This document shows positions 42,441 to 51,966 of a stretch of 56,743 nucleotides of DNA, piece by piece. Location: NCBI GenBank assembly GCA_964627035.1, contig CAZVKN010000017.1, forward strand, positions 1-56,743. Direction: 5' to 3'. The translations under genes and the position numbers were made by a program. The number at the start of each line of letters is the position of its first letter. Within the stretch, counting starts at the first letter, position 1. The DNA is from CAZVKN01 sp964627035 (GTDB taxonomy: Bacteria > Electryoneota > AABM5-125-24 > Hatepunaeales > Hatepunaeaceae). Below the pieces are notes generated by a model. The model searched no databases. It worked only from the letters and a program-made list of their open reading frames with translations, and had not been told where the DNA came from.

Positions 42441-45400
42441 ATGCGCCGACTTTTTATCTCACTTTTGATGTTCTCAATTGCATGTACCGCTTTCGGTGCT
42501 GCGAGTCGGTCTTTATTAAGTACCTCTGCTCATGATAGAGGCGATGTCACCGTAGAGCAGAACGGCTGGGGGCTTCAGATAAATTACACTCTTCCATCAT
42601 CATTAGATGGTAATAGCCTCGGTTCTGAATACTCAAACGAGGGAATATATTACACTGCATCCGGTCAGAAGTTGCCGTCCGTTACGCGATGGGTGGTCGT
42701 TTCTCCGACAGACAGGGTGACAACATCTGTCAACCGTCAGCAAGGTAGATGGATTGATCCGACCTCTACGAGTGAGATGATAGATCTCAACGGTCAAATT
42801 GAACTGGAACCGCCGCACGCTGCTGTTATCGGCTCTCCGCAGATCATGCGTGGGGTGAGGATGGTTCCAGTGACAATTTATCCTCTGCAGGTTGATCCCG
42901 AAACCGGTCAGATTTTTGCGAACAGCGAGCTTGAGGTGAATTTGGAATATGGTGACGGAGACGGTCAAAACCGCGTCACCCGCCAAATTCCGATTACAAC
43001 GCATTTTGCCAATATCCTTGAAGCGGTGACACTCAACCCTCCAAGAGAAAGATTTCCGCGGCGGGATGAGCCTACTTCGTACCTCAGCAAAATGCTGGTG
43101 TTGAAACACGAAAATCTTGAAAATAGAGGTGCTCTTGAAGCAATAGATGACTTTATTACATGGAAGAAACGGCTTGGTTTCAATGTTGAGCTTGAGACAA
43201 TTAATCACAGAAGTGATGACCCGGAAGATATTAAAGAAGAGATTCAGGCTGCATTTAACGCTGATCCTCCTGTTGAGTACGTTGTCATTATCGGTGACTT
43301 TGCGGTTGAAGATGATGACGAATTTTATTTTACCGCAGATTCGGTTGAAATCTTAGACCTTGAAGGAGAACCCGAGCTGGGTTACAAAGTCCCGAGCGAC
43401 AACTATTTTGTCACATTTGACGGAGCGGATGACAGAATCCCGGATATCGCTTTGGGAAGAATTCTTGCGACCAATTCCGCTGAACTCGTCGGTGCGATCC
43501 GGCGTTCTATCGCTTATGAAAAAGAGCCTTTTGTGGAAGAGACAGATTGGTTTACGCATGGACTGCTGACTTCTGAAGAGTTCATGGATGCGGTCCGTGA
43601 TGAAGATGGAAATATTGAAGTACCCGCCAGACCATTTCCGGCTTCTAAGGATTTATTGCGATGGGAGGAGAATCGGCTGTTTGATATGAATTATGATGAT
43701 GTGGACATTGTGTGGGGAATCGAAAGTAAACAGGAGCTGGTTGAAGCAATTCAGCCTATACTTGAGGAAGGTGTTTCCATCGCATCCGCTGACGGATGGC
43801 TGATCGGCTCATATATTAATCCGGACACATTAGAAGATTTAGATCATGCCGATACAGGTAGAATGAATCCGTTCTGCCTCGGTATTATATCCTGGTACGG
43901 CTATGGAATTCTGGATAATTTCTATAAAAACGTGTCAGGAGATGACCTGAAAGGTCCGGTGGCTGTCTTAGGTTGGTACGATCAGAGTGAAGGTTATTCA
44001 GAGTGGATCAGACCGGTTCTGGGAACATCAGTTGCTGCGATGACCTATAACAATATCTACCGCCCGGGGCACCTGTGGATGCTCTCTCAGGCGGAGACCG
44101 CAGCACACTGGGAAGCCAGGGTTTACGAAGATGTAGCTCATCAGGAGACTGTATTCCAACGGATGCAGGTACATGTTGCGGGCACGCGGGTTCTCGGCGA
44201 TCCATCGGTTGACGTCTTTACCGGAGTGCCGATAGAGCTATCGGTAGAACATCCCGAATCATACAGCGTAGGCGAAAATCATCTGACATTCAATGTCACA
44301 GATGGTGACGATGAACCCGTCAGCGGGGTGACGGTCGTACTCGGCTATATCCAGCGAAACGGGACAGTCACGGATCCGAAATATATCGGATTCACTGACG
44401 ACGAAGGAGTCGCAACCTTCTCTATGTCTGATATGGAAAATGGGATGCCGGACGGCTTGGCTGAAGGAGAGCTGCAGATAACCGCTTACAGTCACAATAG
44501 CATCCCCTACATGCAGGATGTTCCTATTGAAGAGCCGGACGGCGGCAGTCTCGCCGTTACCTCATTCATAATCAGCAACGATAATATGCTGGCAATCGGT
44601 GATTCAGTCCGTTTTCGCATTACGGTCGAAAATTTCGGGAATGATGATGTAGCTGAAGTGTATGCGCGGTTCAGTCCTGACCACGATTCGGTTACGATCA
44701 ATCTGAATGAGGTCTTAATCGGCGACATTGATGCTGGAGATGATGTGAACTCACCTGAAAATCTGATGATAGAACTCGGTCAGAATATCCCCGGCGGCAC
44801 ACCTGTCAACATCCTCTGCACTCTGCAGGCAGGTAATCAGACATGGGAGAGTATGCTGGAGATATTTACCTCCGGACCGAATATGTTCACACACTCCGGT
44901 ATGATAGAGGTGGATTCCAACTTTGTCCCCGGTAGCGAGAACTCTTCAATATTCACACCGACACTGCGTAATGCAGGAGATGTTGATGTCGAGCGGATCA
45001 CGGCTGAGTTGATCAGTCTGGACGAGCGGGTTGAGGTCACTCAATCCCTGCGAAGCTATCGTCCGTTGAACCGCGGTGAATCCGCAGAACCGAATCAACC
45101 GTATCGGGTGCGCATTGCTGAAGACTTCCTCCCCGGTGAGGTAATGTTTGAGATGCACCTGTCATCCGAAGACGGATTTGATCAGGTTCTTGAGATCTCC
45201 AAGCATGTGTTCAGCGAAGATGCAGGGCTGCCGTTTGAGCCGGATGAATACGGGTATATCTGCTTCGACAGCGGTGATGAAGGCTGGAATGTCGCACCTA
45301 CATACCGCTGGCGGGAATTAAATCCTCAGATAGAAGAGGGGTTTGAGTTTGCCGGAACCAAATTGGATACCGACACTCTGCCGCCTACTGATCTTTGGGA

Positions 45401-47633
45401 TTTTACTGAGGTTATTGAACTCCCGTTCCCGTTCACTTACTACGGTGAGGAGTTTGATTCGCTGGTGGTATCTTACAACGGCTGGATCAGTTTCGGAACT
45501 GATGGCAGAGAATATTACTCATCGGAAAACCGTTCGATTCCCGGGTACGGTGCGCCGGATGCGCAGATTTGTGCACTGTGGCAGGATCTGCTCAATCCTC
45601 AATACCGCTACCGGGGTGTTTATTCTCATTATGTGGAAGAGGAAGGGATTTTCATCATTGAGTGGAGCAATGTTGTCTTGCAGACTTCAGGTGACCCCAG
45701 AGACAACGTTGACTTCAATTTCGAGATAATCCTGTACGATCCTGAAATCTACTCTACGCCGACAGATGACGGTGAGATAGTAATTCAGTACAAGGACTTT
45801 CAAAGCCTGCCCGGACAACGTCCCGGACCCATGCCACAATATCCGACTATCGGTCTGAGAAACCTCGACGGCTCAGGTGGAGTTCAGTATGCCTTCTGGA
45901 ACGAATATCCCGCGCGTGCTCTTCCCATTGAGAATGAATTCGCCATCAAATTCACCACCGCTGAACAGTACGAATTCGGCTCACTGACAGGTCGAGTGGT
46001 CAGGCTTGAAGACGTGGGACAAGGAGTAGCAGGTGCTGTCCTGACCGCACCGCTGTTTGCCATGCCGGATACGACCGATGAAAACGGGAATTTCAGCATT
46101 GAGAATCTCATGGCAGGTGACTATGAAATGGTTATTACTGCTGAAGGCTTCAACACCACGGTGGTTAACTTTGCCGTCGCAGCGGATGAAGTTACCGAGC
46201 TGGAACCGATAGCGATAACTCACCCGGAGTTGGCTCTGGAGTTTAGCACGGATGTCCCATTTGACTCGCTAAGCTTGCAGCCGGATAATCAGTTAAATGC
46301 GATCATGGAGATACAAAACTCCGGCAACGGTCCTCTCGATTTCGAGGTTCAGATAGTCAACCACGACGGTTCCGACCCAACTTACGACCATCTCCGCAGC
46401 TACAGTCTGTCCGCTCAGCTTGATCTGAATCGTGTGCGTGGAGTGGTGTATGTTGAGCCCAATTATTGGGTGTGGAACAGAGAAGAGATGGTCTCCATAA
46501 ACAGTGACGGACAGATCGTAAGCCGATTCGCTGCACCGGAGATTGACGGTGACAGGTCAGCCATATACGGGTTGGCTTGGGACGGAGAGCAGTTCTGGGG
46601 CTCGACAATCAATGACATGGATCAGGGACGAATCATCAGATTTGACATGGATGGCAACGTTTCAGCGACCCTCAACACACCTTTTGAGGCTGAACATCAA
46701 CCGACTGTCGCATTCAGCCCCGAAAGAAACAGCCTCTATACCGGTGACGAAGCGAACAACATCTACGAGATGGACATAGAGGGCAACGTGCTCAATGTGC
46801 TTGAATTCAACATCCCGGGACGACCGAACGGTCTGAGCGGAATAGGATGGAATCCCTACGATGCAAAGGACATGAATCTGTATCTGCTCGACAGGTCTCA
46901 TGCTCAGGAAGGTGGCGATACAGCTCGTGTGAGGCTGATTCACATGGATCCTGAGAGCGGTATGTGGGAGGTGCTGAAAGAAGAATTAGCGCGGGCTCAA
47001 GTTAACAATGTTGATGCTGAACAAGCTTACTTCGGTCTAACGGTTAAATATGATCCAGACGATCAGGTTGGATCAGTTGCCTTGATTGATGAAAGTTGGG
47101 GTGGTGGTCGTGTATTTGTTCTGAGAACCTATGAAGTTGGTCCAAACATCTCCTTCCTTGGCGGCAACATTCAGGATCGCATCGGCTCGGTTGAACCGGA
47201 GCAGATGGCAGCTATCGAACTGCCGTTTGATGTGACCGGCTGGGAAGATGGAGAGCATCAATTCGGACTGCAGATCTCACACAACTCCGCAGGTGGCGAG
47301 ACTTTCATTCCGGTGACGCTGCTGATTTCAGGCGGGTCTGACATCGGAGACACTGATGCGAAACTACCGTTGACATTTGACCTGACGGCAATTTACCCCA
47401 ATCCGTTCAATGCGGCGACGCGGATACAGTTTGGCGTGGATGTTTCTGTGCAGACCGAGCTGACAGTCTTTGATCTGTCAGGACGGCAGGTGGCGACACT
47501 GTACTACGGCGTGCCTGAAGTCGGTCTCCATCAGGTAAGCTGGAACGCTGTTGACATTCCATCGGGCATCTATCTTGTCAGGCTGCAATCTGAGAACAGA
47601 TTCAGAACAGCCAAAGTAGCTGTGGTTAAGTGA
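42441..47633 (+). CDS. Giant gingipain-fold (C25) protein with sorting domain, paralogue 2
   Basis: A 1730-residue protein with the same domain order as paralogue 1. Signal peptide FISLLMFSIACTAFGAA; propeptide (GQKLPSVTRWVVVSPTDRV); C25 domain about 215-595 (EYVVIIGDFAVEDDDEFYFT, VPSDNYFVTFDGADDRIPDI, RVLGDPSVDVFTG). CARDB-like domains, a FYG domain (FPFTYYGEEFDSLVVSYNGW), a carboxypeptidase-regulatory domain, a propeller-like region and a sorting domain (IYPNPFNAATRIQFGV, TVFDLSGRQVATL) follow. The catalytic His region reads SIASADGWLIGSY and the Cys region GIISWYGYGI, so activity is doubtful. The ATG at 42441 has AGGAGAAGG upstream. A terminator follows at 47775. Confidence 0.85.
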   Translation: MRRLFISLLMFSIACTAFGAASRSLLSTSAHDRGDVTVEQNGWGLQINYTLPSSLDGNSLGSEYSNEGIYYTASGQKLPSVTRWVVVSPTDRVTTSVNRQQGRWIDPTSTSEMIDLNGQIELEPPHAAVIGSPQIMRGVRMVPVTIYPLQVDPETGQIFANSELEVNLEYGDGDGQNRVTRQIPITTHFANILEAVTLNPPRERFPRRDEPTSYLSKMLVLKHENLENRGALEAIDDFITWKKRLGFNVELETINHRSDDPEDIKEEIQAAFNADPPVEYVVIIGDFAVEDDDEFYFTADSVEILDLEGEPELGYKVPSDNYFVTFDGADDRIPDIALGRILATNSAELVGAIRRSIAYEKEPFVEETDWFTHGLLTSEEFMDAVRDEDGNIEVPARPFPASKDLLRWEENRLFDMNYDDVDIVWGIESKQELVEAIQPILEEGVSIASADGWLIGSYINPDTLEDLDHADTGRMNPFCLGIISWYGYGILDNFYKNVSGDDLKGPVAVLGWYDQSEGYSEWIRPVLGTSVAAMTYNNIYRPGHLWMLSQAETAAHWEARVYEDVAHQETVFQRMQVHVAGTRVLGDPSVDVFTGVPIELSVEHPESYSVGENHLTFNVTDGDDEPVSGVTVVLGYIQRNGTVTDPKYIGFTDDEGVATFSMSDMENGMPDGLAEGELQITAYSHNSIPYMQDVPIEEPDGGSLAVTSFIISNDNMLAIGDSVRFRITVENFGNDDVAEVYARFSPDHDSVTINLNEVLIGDIDAGDDVNSPENLMIELGQNIPGGTPVNILCTLQAGNQTWESMLEIFTSGPNMFTHSGMIEVDSNFVPGSENSSIFTPTLRNAGDVDVERITAELISLDERVEVTQSLRSYRPLNRGESAEPNQPYRVRIAEDFLPGEVMFEMHLSSEDGFDQVLEISKHVFSEDAGLPFEPDEYGYICFDSGDEGWNVAPTYRWRELNPQIEEGFEFAGTKLDTDTLPPTDLWDFTEVIELPFPFTYYGEEFDSLVVSYNGWISFGTDGREYYSSENRSIPGYGAPDAQICALWQDLLNPQYRYRGVYSHYVEEEGIFIIEWSNVVLQTSGDPRDNVDFNFEIILYDPEIYSTPTDDGEIVIQYKDFQSLPGQRPGPMPQYPTIGLRNLDGSGGVQYAFWNEYPARALPIENEFAIKFTTAEQYEFGSLTGRVVRLEDVGQGVAGAVLTAPLFAMPDTTDENGNFSIENLMAGDYEMVITAEGFNTTVVNFAVAADEVTELEPIAITHPELALEFSTDVPFDSLSLQPDNQLNAIMEIQNSGNGPLDFEVQIVNHDGSDPTYDHLRSYSLSAQLDLNRVRGVVYVEPNYWVWNREEMVSINSDGQIVSRFAAPEIDGDRSAIYGLAWDGEQFWGSTINDMDQGRIIRFDMDGNVSATLNTPFEAEHQPTVAFSPERNSLYTGDEANNIYEMDIEGNVLNVLEFNIPGRPNGLSGIGWNPYDAKDMNLYLLDRSHAQEGGDTARVRLIHMDPESGMWEVLKEELARAQVNNVDAEQAYFGLTVKYDPDDQVGSVALIDESWGGGRVFVLRTYEVGPNISFLGGNIQDRIGSVEPEQMAAIELPFDVTGWEDGEHQFGLQISHNSAGGETFIPVTLLISGGSDIGDTDAKLPLTFDLTAIYPNPFNAATRIQFGVDVSVQTELTVFDLSGRQVATLYYGVPEVGLHQVSWNAVDIPSGIYLVRLQSENRFRTAKVAVVK

Positions 47634-47640
47634 GTTCAGA

Positions 47641-47766
47641 GTTCAGGCTTTAGCCTGTGTAAGAGTTCAGAGTTCAGGCTTCAGCCTGTCCCTGTTATCC
47701 GCTGTCAGGTCGCCGTACCTGACAGCCCAGTTTCACATTTGAGTTCAGAGTTCAGGCTTTAGCCTG
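47641..47766. repeat. Cluster of CTTCAG-core and CGCCGT-loop hairpins
   Basis: CAGGC/GCCTG hairpins with loops TTTA (47644-47657), TTCA (47675-47688) and TTTA (47753-47766), each preceded by GAGTTCAGAGTT. Between them lies one CGCCGT-loop hairpin with stem CTGTCAGGT (47702-47725). The tandem copies suggest local duplication. Confidence 0.85.
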
Positions 47767-47774
47767 TTCACGAC

Positions 47775-47820
47775 AACGGGTAATGGCTCCAATTATATGG
47801 GAGCGTTACCCGTTTTTTAT
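47775..47820 (+). terminator. Intrinsic terminator after the C25 genes
   Basis: A stem AACGGGTAA...TTACCCGTT with an inner GCTCC/GGGAGC-like part, followed by a run of six T. It lies between the convergent C25 gene and the 47825 gene and may serve the + strand mainly. Confidence 0.85.
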
Positions 47821-47824
47821 TTGC

Positions 47825-48241
47825 CTACTCTTCGACCCCATAGCGGAAGAAGTACAGCAGGATAAATATGGACATAAGGAGTAGCACACTGCTCCATAGA
47901 TGAACACTCTTCAACAGAGCATGATTCATCGCCATCATCCCTCCGATTGAGACTTGAATCAGCATAATAAAACCTGTCAGATTATAGACTGTTCTCGCTG
48001 ATTTCCCAAACGGCACTGATCTGGTAAGGATACGCAGCAGCACGAAAATTGCAAGGATGACGATACCGAACCAGCGGTGAGAGTGCCAAAGCTGGGGGTA
48101 TGTTTCCATAATGAATCTACCGGAAATCACCTGCAGCAGCACAGCAACCGTGATCCCCCACATAACAAGCATAGGAACCAACCCTGCCGAGCGGGATCCC
48201 ACTGATTTGCCTAATGTTGACATATTATTTTCCATTTTCAT
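47825..48241 (-). CDS. Four-helix membrane protein, half-size CtaA/COX15-like
   Basis: A 138-residue protein (or 132 from the ATG at 48223) with four membrane segments. Histidines occur in LWHSHRWFG and NHALLKSVHLWSS, spaced like the haem-ligand pairs of one half of haem A synthase. Archaeal and some bacterial CtaA homologues are half-size, but a b-type cytochrome or an unrelated family is possible. Its start region overlaps the fetB stop, so it is probably co-transcribed with fetAB. Confidence 0.5.
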   Translation of the reverse strand: MKMENNMSTLGKSVGSRSAGLVPMLVMWGITVAVLLQVISGRFIMETYPQLWHSHRWFGIVILAIFVLLRILTRSVPFGKSARTVYNLTGFIMLIQVSIGGMMAMNHALLKSVHLWSSVLLLMSIFILLYFFRYGVEE

Positions 48242-49022
48242 ATAGAGACGAAATCAACGCCATATCGTTGTTAAACAGCCGTCGTCGAGTCAGCCATACA
48301 GTAAAAAGACTGCCCAAAGCTGTTGAAGCGACCAGCATAAACATCACTACTATCTGATACATCACCGCATCCTTCGGGTCTGCTCCGGCGAGTAGCTGCC
48401 CGGTCATCATCCCCGGGAAACTGACGATCCCGACAATTGACATGGAGTTAATCATCGGCATCATCCCGGTGCGAATTGCATTCCGCGCAATATGTAGCGT
48501 GGCTTCGACCGGGTTTGCGCCGAGTAGCAGCCGATCTTCGATCTCTTTTCGCTTGCTTTTGCAGTCCGAAACAAAGCTGTCCAGTGCCAATGATATTCCA
48601 GTTAGAGTATTCCCAAGAATCATCCCGAGAAGCGGGATGAAGATATAAGGAGTCCAAAAAGGCTTGGCTGAAATCACAACTCCGGTCACTATGACCGTCA
48701 CCAGAAAGGAGGAGAGAGATAGCGAAATCATCACATCCAGCCCCGTTCCTTTGATTTTCGATTTCTGTCTCGCAATCGCTTCACGCCAAGCCAGCAGCAC
48801 CATCATTAACGCCAGCAGAAGCACCAGCCATATCGTCTTCAGTCCGAACACAAATCCCAATACAGCACCTGCGAGAGATAACTGAACCACCGTCCGAAAG
48901 GATGCGACCATCAGAGTTGTCAGCAGTCCTAACCGCATCAATGCCGATATGATCCCGGCAGCAAGGACAAAACCTGCGGAAAGCGAAATCTGGAACGGTG
49001 TGAGGTGGATGTATTCGTTCAT
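48225..49022 (-). CDS. fetB: Iron-export ABC transporter permease
   Basis: A 265-residue UPF0014/FetB permease with about six to seven membrane segments. Typical parts include RLGLLTTLMVASFRTVVQLS, FIPLLGMILGNTLTGISLAL, EIEDRLLLGANPVEATLHIA and the PGMMTGQLLAGADPKDAVMY motif. The start overlaps the fetA stop (ATGA), forming an operon. In E. coli FetAB exports iron and helps resist oxidative stress. Confidence 0.92.
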   Translation of the reverse strand: MNEYIHLTPFQISLSAGFVLAAGIISALMRLGLLTTLMVASFRTVVQLSLAGAVLGFVFGLKTIWLVLLLALMMVLLAWREAIARQKSKIKGTGLDVMISLSLSSFLVTVIVTGVVISAKPFWTPYIFIPLLGMILGNTLTGISLALDSFVSDCKSKRKEIEDRLLLGANPVEATLHIARNAIRTGMMPMINSMSIVGIVSFPGMMTGQLLAGADPKDAVMYQIVVMFMLVASTALGSLFTVWLTRRRLFNNDMALISSLYENGK

Positions 49023-49669
49023 GATGCTGAGATGATCTCTAATGGGGCTCGGGAGAATGATTCGGATATCTGCTTGTCATGCACAACCCACAAGATCGCT
49101 CGAGCTTTTTCGGATACCCAATTTTTCAGCAGATTGATAACGACATCCTGATTATCTGAATCCAGATTTGCCGTTGGTTCGTCAAGCATTAAAATTTGTG
49201 GTTCAAGCAGCATCGCCCGCATTATCGCAACCCGCTGTGCTTCACCACCGGATAGGAGTGATGCAGGCTGATCCAACAGTTCAGACTGTAGCGAAAATTT
49301 CGCAAATTCATGAACAAGTTGACGATATTCCGGTTCTGGTGCTGCTACAGATTTGAACTTGAAAGGTTCTAACAGCAGATCGAGCACAGTTCCATCATTC
49401 CAAGCCGGAGCCTGAGGAATATAGATCACTTGTGTACGTAACTTAGCCGGATGCCAATCGTTGATAGGGATATTATTAAAACTGATCTGTCCGGCAGACA
49501 TTGAATGGAGCCGAACAAGGGTACGGAGGAGAGTTGACTTACCGACTCCGGAAATGCCTGTGACAGGCAGGATATCTCCTGCATTGACCCGAAAATTAAT
49601 CCCGTCGGCAAGAGCCTGAACGCTTCCGTTCTTGGCAACAGCAATCGCTACGTTATCCGCAACGAGCAT
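49019..49669 (-). CDS. fetA: Iron-export ABC transporter ATP-binding protein
   Basis: A 216-residue ABC ATPase. Walker A (GISGVGKSTLLRTLVRL), signature LLSGGEAQRVAIMRAML and Walker B (PQILMLDEPTANLD) are all present, followed by the H-loop VVHDKQ. It overlaps fetB and is one base from the DUF3078 gene upstream, so all four genes from 50552 to 47825 probably form one transcript. Confidence 0.92.
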   Translation of the reverse strand: MLVADNVAIAVAKNGSVQALADGINFRVNAGDILPVTGISGVGKSTLLRTLVRLHSMSAGQISFNNIPINDWHPAKLRTQVIYIPQAPAWNDGTVLDLLLEPFKFKSVAAPEPEYRQLVHEFAKFSLQSELLDQPASLLSGGEAQRVAIMRAMLLEPQILMLDEPTANLDSDNQDVVINLLKNWVSEKARAILWVVHDKQISESFSRAPLEIISAS

Positions 49670-49670
49670 G

Positions 49671-50552
49671 TTACTTGAGCTTATATGTCAATCCAAATGA
49701 GAGAGTCTCTTTGAATCGTCCTGCCAGGTCAATCTCCTTGTCGTACAGAAGCTGTAGATAAAGGTTCACATCAATATATTGTGTGACACTCGCTGTGAAG
49801 ATGTGCTCCCAGTTGACGTCAACATCCTGCCAGTAATTTTTATTTGGCAGACCTTCCAGCTCGTCCGCTTTGGAGTTGAACAGAGCCTGAAACAGTATCA
49901 GCTTACTCTTATATGACAGATTTTCCGCAAGCTTTGATGTCTGATCGGAAACAAACTCAATACCGCCGTCGTTGGTAGTCTCGCTGCCACGCTTGTTGGT
50001 CACAGGGTCAAGCAAATCACGGTTCATCGTCTGTCTGAATCCGAAACCGATTCGCGCTGACCACTCATGTTTGTCATTCTCTACCAGCTTTTTAGCAGCA
50101 CCGAGCGACTCTGTGAACGTCATCGGGTTGAAGTTTCGTTCTTTTGCAGGATCGCTGCCGTCCAGAAATTGGGTCAGTAATCTACCTGAAATGAACGGAT
50201 CCACCACGATACCAAGCGTCATCCGAAACACCGTCTCCAGATCAATCAGGTCTGTAGATTTAATCGGTTCAGCCCAGTTCTTAGTCTCGGGATCCTGATT
50301 ATGTGTCTGTCCGAATGACAGTTTAACGGTTGATTTGTTATGCCAAACAGGTGACAATACACGCTTCTGTATATAGTTACTGTTCAGAACCCATGAGATT
50401 GAGCCAGTCTCACCGCCGCTCCAGTTGTCGCTGTAGCTGTTCTGGGTCAGCATCAGGTTGGTGTCGAACGTGGTCTCATTAGGTTCCGCAAATAACGGGG
50501 TTGAACTCACGACAATACACAATGCGATGATTGTGCAGATAAAATATTTCAT
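49671..50552 (-). CDS. DUF3078-like outer-membrane protein
   Basis: A 293-residue exported protein with signal peptide FICTIIALCIVVSSTPLFAE. The sequence NSYSDNWSGGETGSISWVLN is the hallmark N-terminal motif of DUF3078 proteins of the Bacteroidetes/FCB group. The rest alternates hydrophobic residues like an outer-membrane barrel and ends FGLTYKLK, with a hydrophobic C-terminus. Its tight linkage to fetAB suggests an envelope or metal connection, but this is inference. Confidence 0.8.
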   Translation of the reverse strand: MKYFICTIIALCIVVSSTPLFAEPNETTFDTNLMLTQNSYSDNWSGGETGSISWVLNSNYIQKRVLSPVWHNKSTVKLSFGQTHNQDPETKNWAEPIKSTDLIDLETVFRMTLGIVVDPFISGRLLTQFLDGSDPAKERNFNPMTFTESLGAAKKLVENDKHEWSARIGFGFRQTMNRDLLDPVTNKRGSETTNDGGIEFVSDQTSKLAENLSYKSKLILFQALFNSKADELEGLPNKNYWQDVDVNWEHIFTASVTQYIDVNLYLQLLYDKEIDLAGRFKETLSFGLTYKLK

Positions 50553-50602
50553 ATTAATGCCGGTGTGATTAAATTGAAGTCTTGCTCATTTGTAGTAATA
50601 TC

Positions 50603-50633
50603 GTCATTCCCGTGCAGACGGGAATCCAGTTAA
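50603..50633. repeat. Partial GTCATTCCCG element
   Basis: Only the left half (CGTCATTCCCGTGCAGACGG then AATCCAG) is present, without the complementary right half. It forms a short GTCATTCCCGT hairpin at best. Solo half-copy of the family at 8053 and 24689. Confidence 0.65.
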
Positions 50634-50643
50634 AAACTGTTGT

Positions 50644-51420
50644 TCACTCCTCACGGTGAACATGGTACGGTGAAGCCTGATCCGTCGGCATAATTACCAT
50701 TTCACTTATATTAACATGAGGTGATCGTGTAGCGCAGAACAGCACGGCATCGGCGACATCCATTGCAGTCAGCGGAGTCATATTCTCGTAGGGAACGCCT
50801 GCATTTTCACTGTCACCCCGATGTCGGACAAGAGAAAATTCCGTTTCTACCAGACCCGGATCAACAGTTGAGACGCGCAACGGTGTGTCCACCAGCTCCA
50901 TCATCAATCCCTGATTCAACGCTCTGACAGCAAACTTGGTGGCGCAGTAAACCGTGCCGTTGGGATAAACATATCTACCCGCTATCGAGCCAATGTTAAT
51001 GATGTGTCCGGTCCCTCGTTCGACCATGCCGGGTGTTACTTCACGAGTTATGTTCAGCAACCCTTTGATATTGGTGTCTATCATCTCATCCCAGTCGGTA
51101 TGGTCTCCATGGTGTATGGGATTAAGTCCCCGAGCCAGCCCAGCGTTGTTAACGAGTATGTCAATATTGCAGAACTGCTCCGGCAGTGTGGTAAGGGCAC
51201 TTTTAATTGAGCCTCTGTCCCGTACATCAATGCAGAGTGGTAAGCATTTTGCAGAGTAATCTCTATCCAGAACATCAGCCAATTCATATAGTCGCTCTGT
51301 TCTTCGTGCTGCAAGTATTACTTTCACTCCCTCTCTGGCAAATGCTTCAACACAGGCTTTACCGATTCCGCTGGAAGCTCCGGTGATCAGTGCGGTCATT
51401 CCGGTCAGTCTGTCATTCAC
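50644..51420 (-). CDS. SDR family oxidoreductase (YdfG-like)
   Basis: A ~259-residue short-chain dehydrogenase. The cofactor motif TGASSGIGKA, NNAGLARG, the catalytic Ser in INIGSIAGRYVYPNG and YCATKFAVRAL (YxxxK) are present. Arg-Arg after the second strand (LAARRTERL) suggests NADP. The end resembles YdfG-type 3-hydroxy acid dehydrogenases. I chose the GTG at 51420 because it gives the typical MNDRLTGMTALITG start and overlaps the upstream stop. An ATG at 51399 is the alternative. Confidence 0.9.
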   Translation of the reverse strand: MNDRLTGMTALITGASSGIGKACVEAFAREGVKVILAARRTERLYELADVLDRDYSAKCLPLCIDVRDRGSIKSALTTLPEQFCNIDILVNNAGLARGLNPIHHGDHTDWDEMIDTNIKGLLNITREVTPGMVERGTGHIINIGSIAGRYVYPNGTVYCATKFAVRALNQGLMMELVDTPLRVSTVDPGLVETEFSLVRHRGDSENAGVPYENMTPLTAMDVADAVLFCATRSPHVNISEMVIMPTDQASPYHVHREE

Positions 51421-51892
51421 TCTTCTCTTCCACGATCTTTGGTATAGAGTTAAAGTCACTTATGAATTGTTCACGGTCTTCTTTCTTCTCAATTTTATTA
51501 CCAAACTCCTTGGCTTTTGCAATCAGTTCATCGTATGATTTTTTATCTCCGATCATCGCAGCGGCACGTGCCAACGCTTCGTAGCCATAAGCGGTGGCGA
51601 ACGGTCCGAGTTTCCGTTCATGGCAGAGAGCGAGGCAACGCTGACCGTAGTAAACAGCCGGAATCGGACGCTCAACTGCAACATAAACCCTTGCCAGCAG
51701 CCACTCACTTCGAGCCCAATCGAGTGAACGACCGATTTCATCGTTGTGCAGACATGCCCCGTGGGCAGCATGGACCATGATCTCGTTTTCGCGTTCGGTT
51801 CGACCTTCTTTATAAAGCAGCCCGAATACTTGATCGGAAAGCTTGGTTGCCATCATCTGGTGACACTCACTGTCGGATATTTGTTTAGCCAT
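51413..51892 (-). CDS. Helical-repeat (TPR-like) protein of unknown function
   Basis: A 159-residue cytoplasmic protein from the ATG at 51892 (MAKQISDSECHQMMATKLSD). It is almost all helix, with paired-helix repeats such as SEWLLARVYVAVERPIPAVY and TAYGYEALARAAAMIGDKKS that resemble tetratricopeptide hairpins. Homologues of this kind are annotated as hypothetical in several phyla. Its stop overlaps the SDR start. An upstream in-frame start at 51940 adds a repeat-like, unconvincing extension. Confidence 0.7.
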   Translation of the reverse strand: MAKQISDSECHQMMATKLSDQVFGLLYKEGRTERENEIMVHAAHGACLHNDEIGRSLDWARSEWLLARVYVAVERPIPAVYYGQRCLALCHERKLGPFATAYGYEALARAAAMIGDKKSYDELIAKAKEFGNKIEKKEDREQFISDFNSIPKIVEEKSE

Positions 51893-51966
51893 TATATACC
51901 TTTCGGATTTTGTTCTTAAAATTACCTGTAGGGGTGGCATTTATGACACCCGTGCCATTACTCGTT

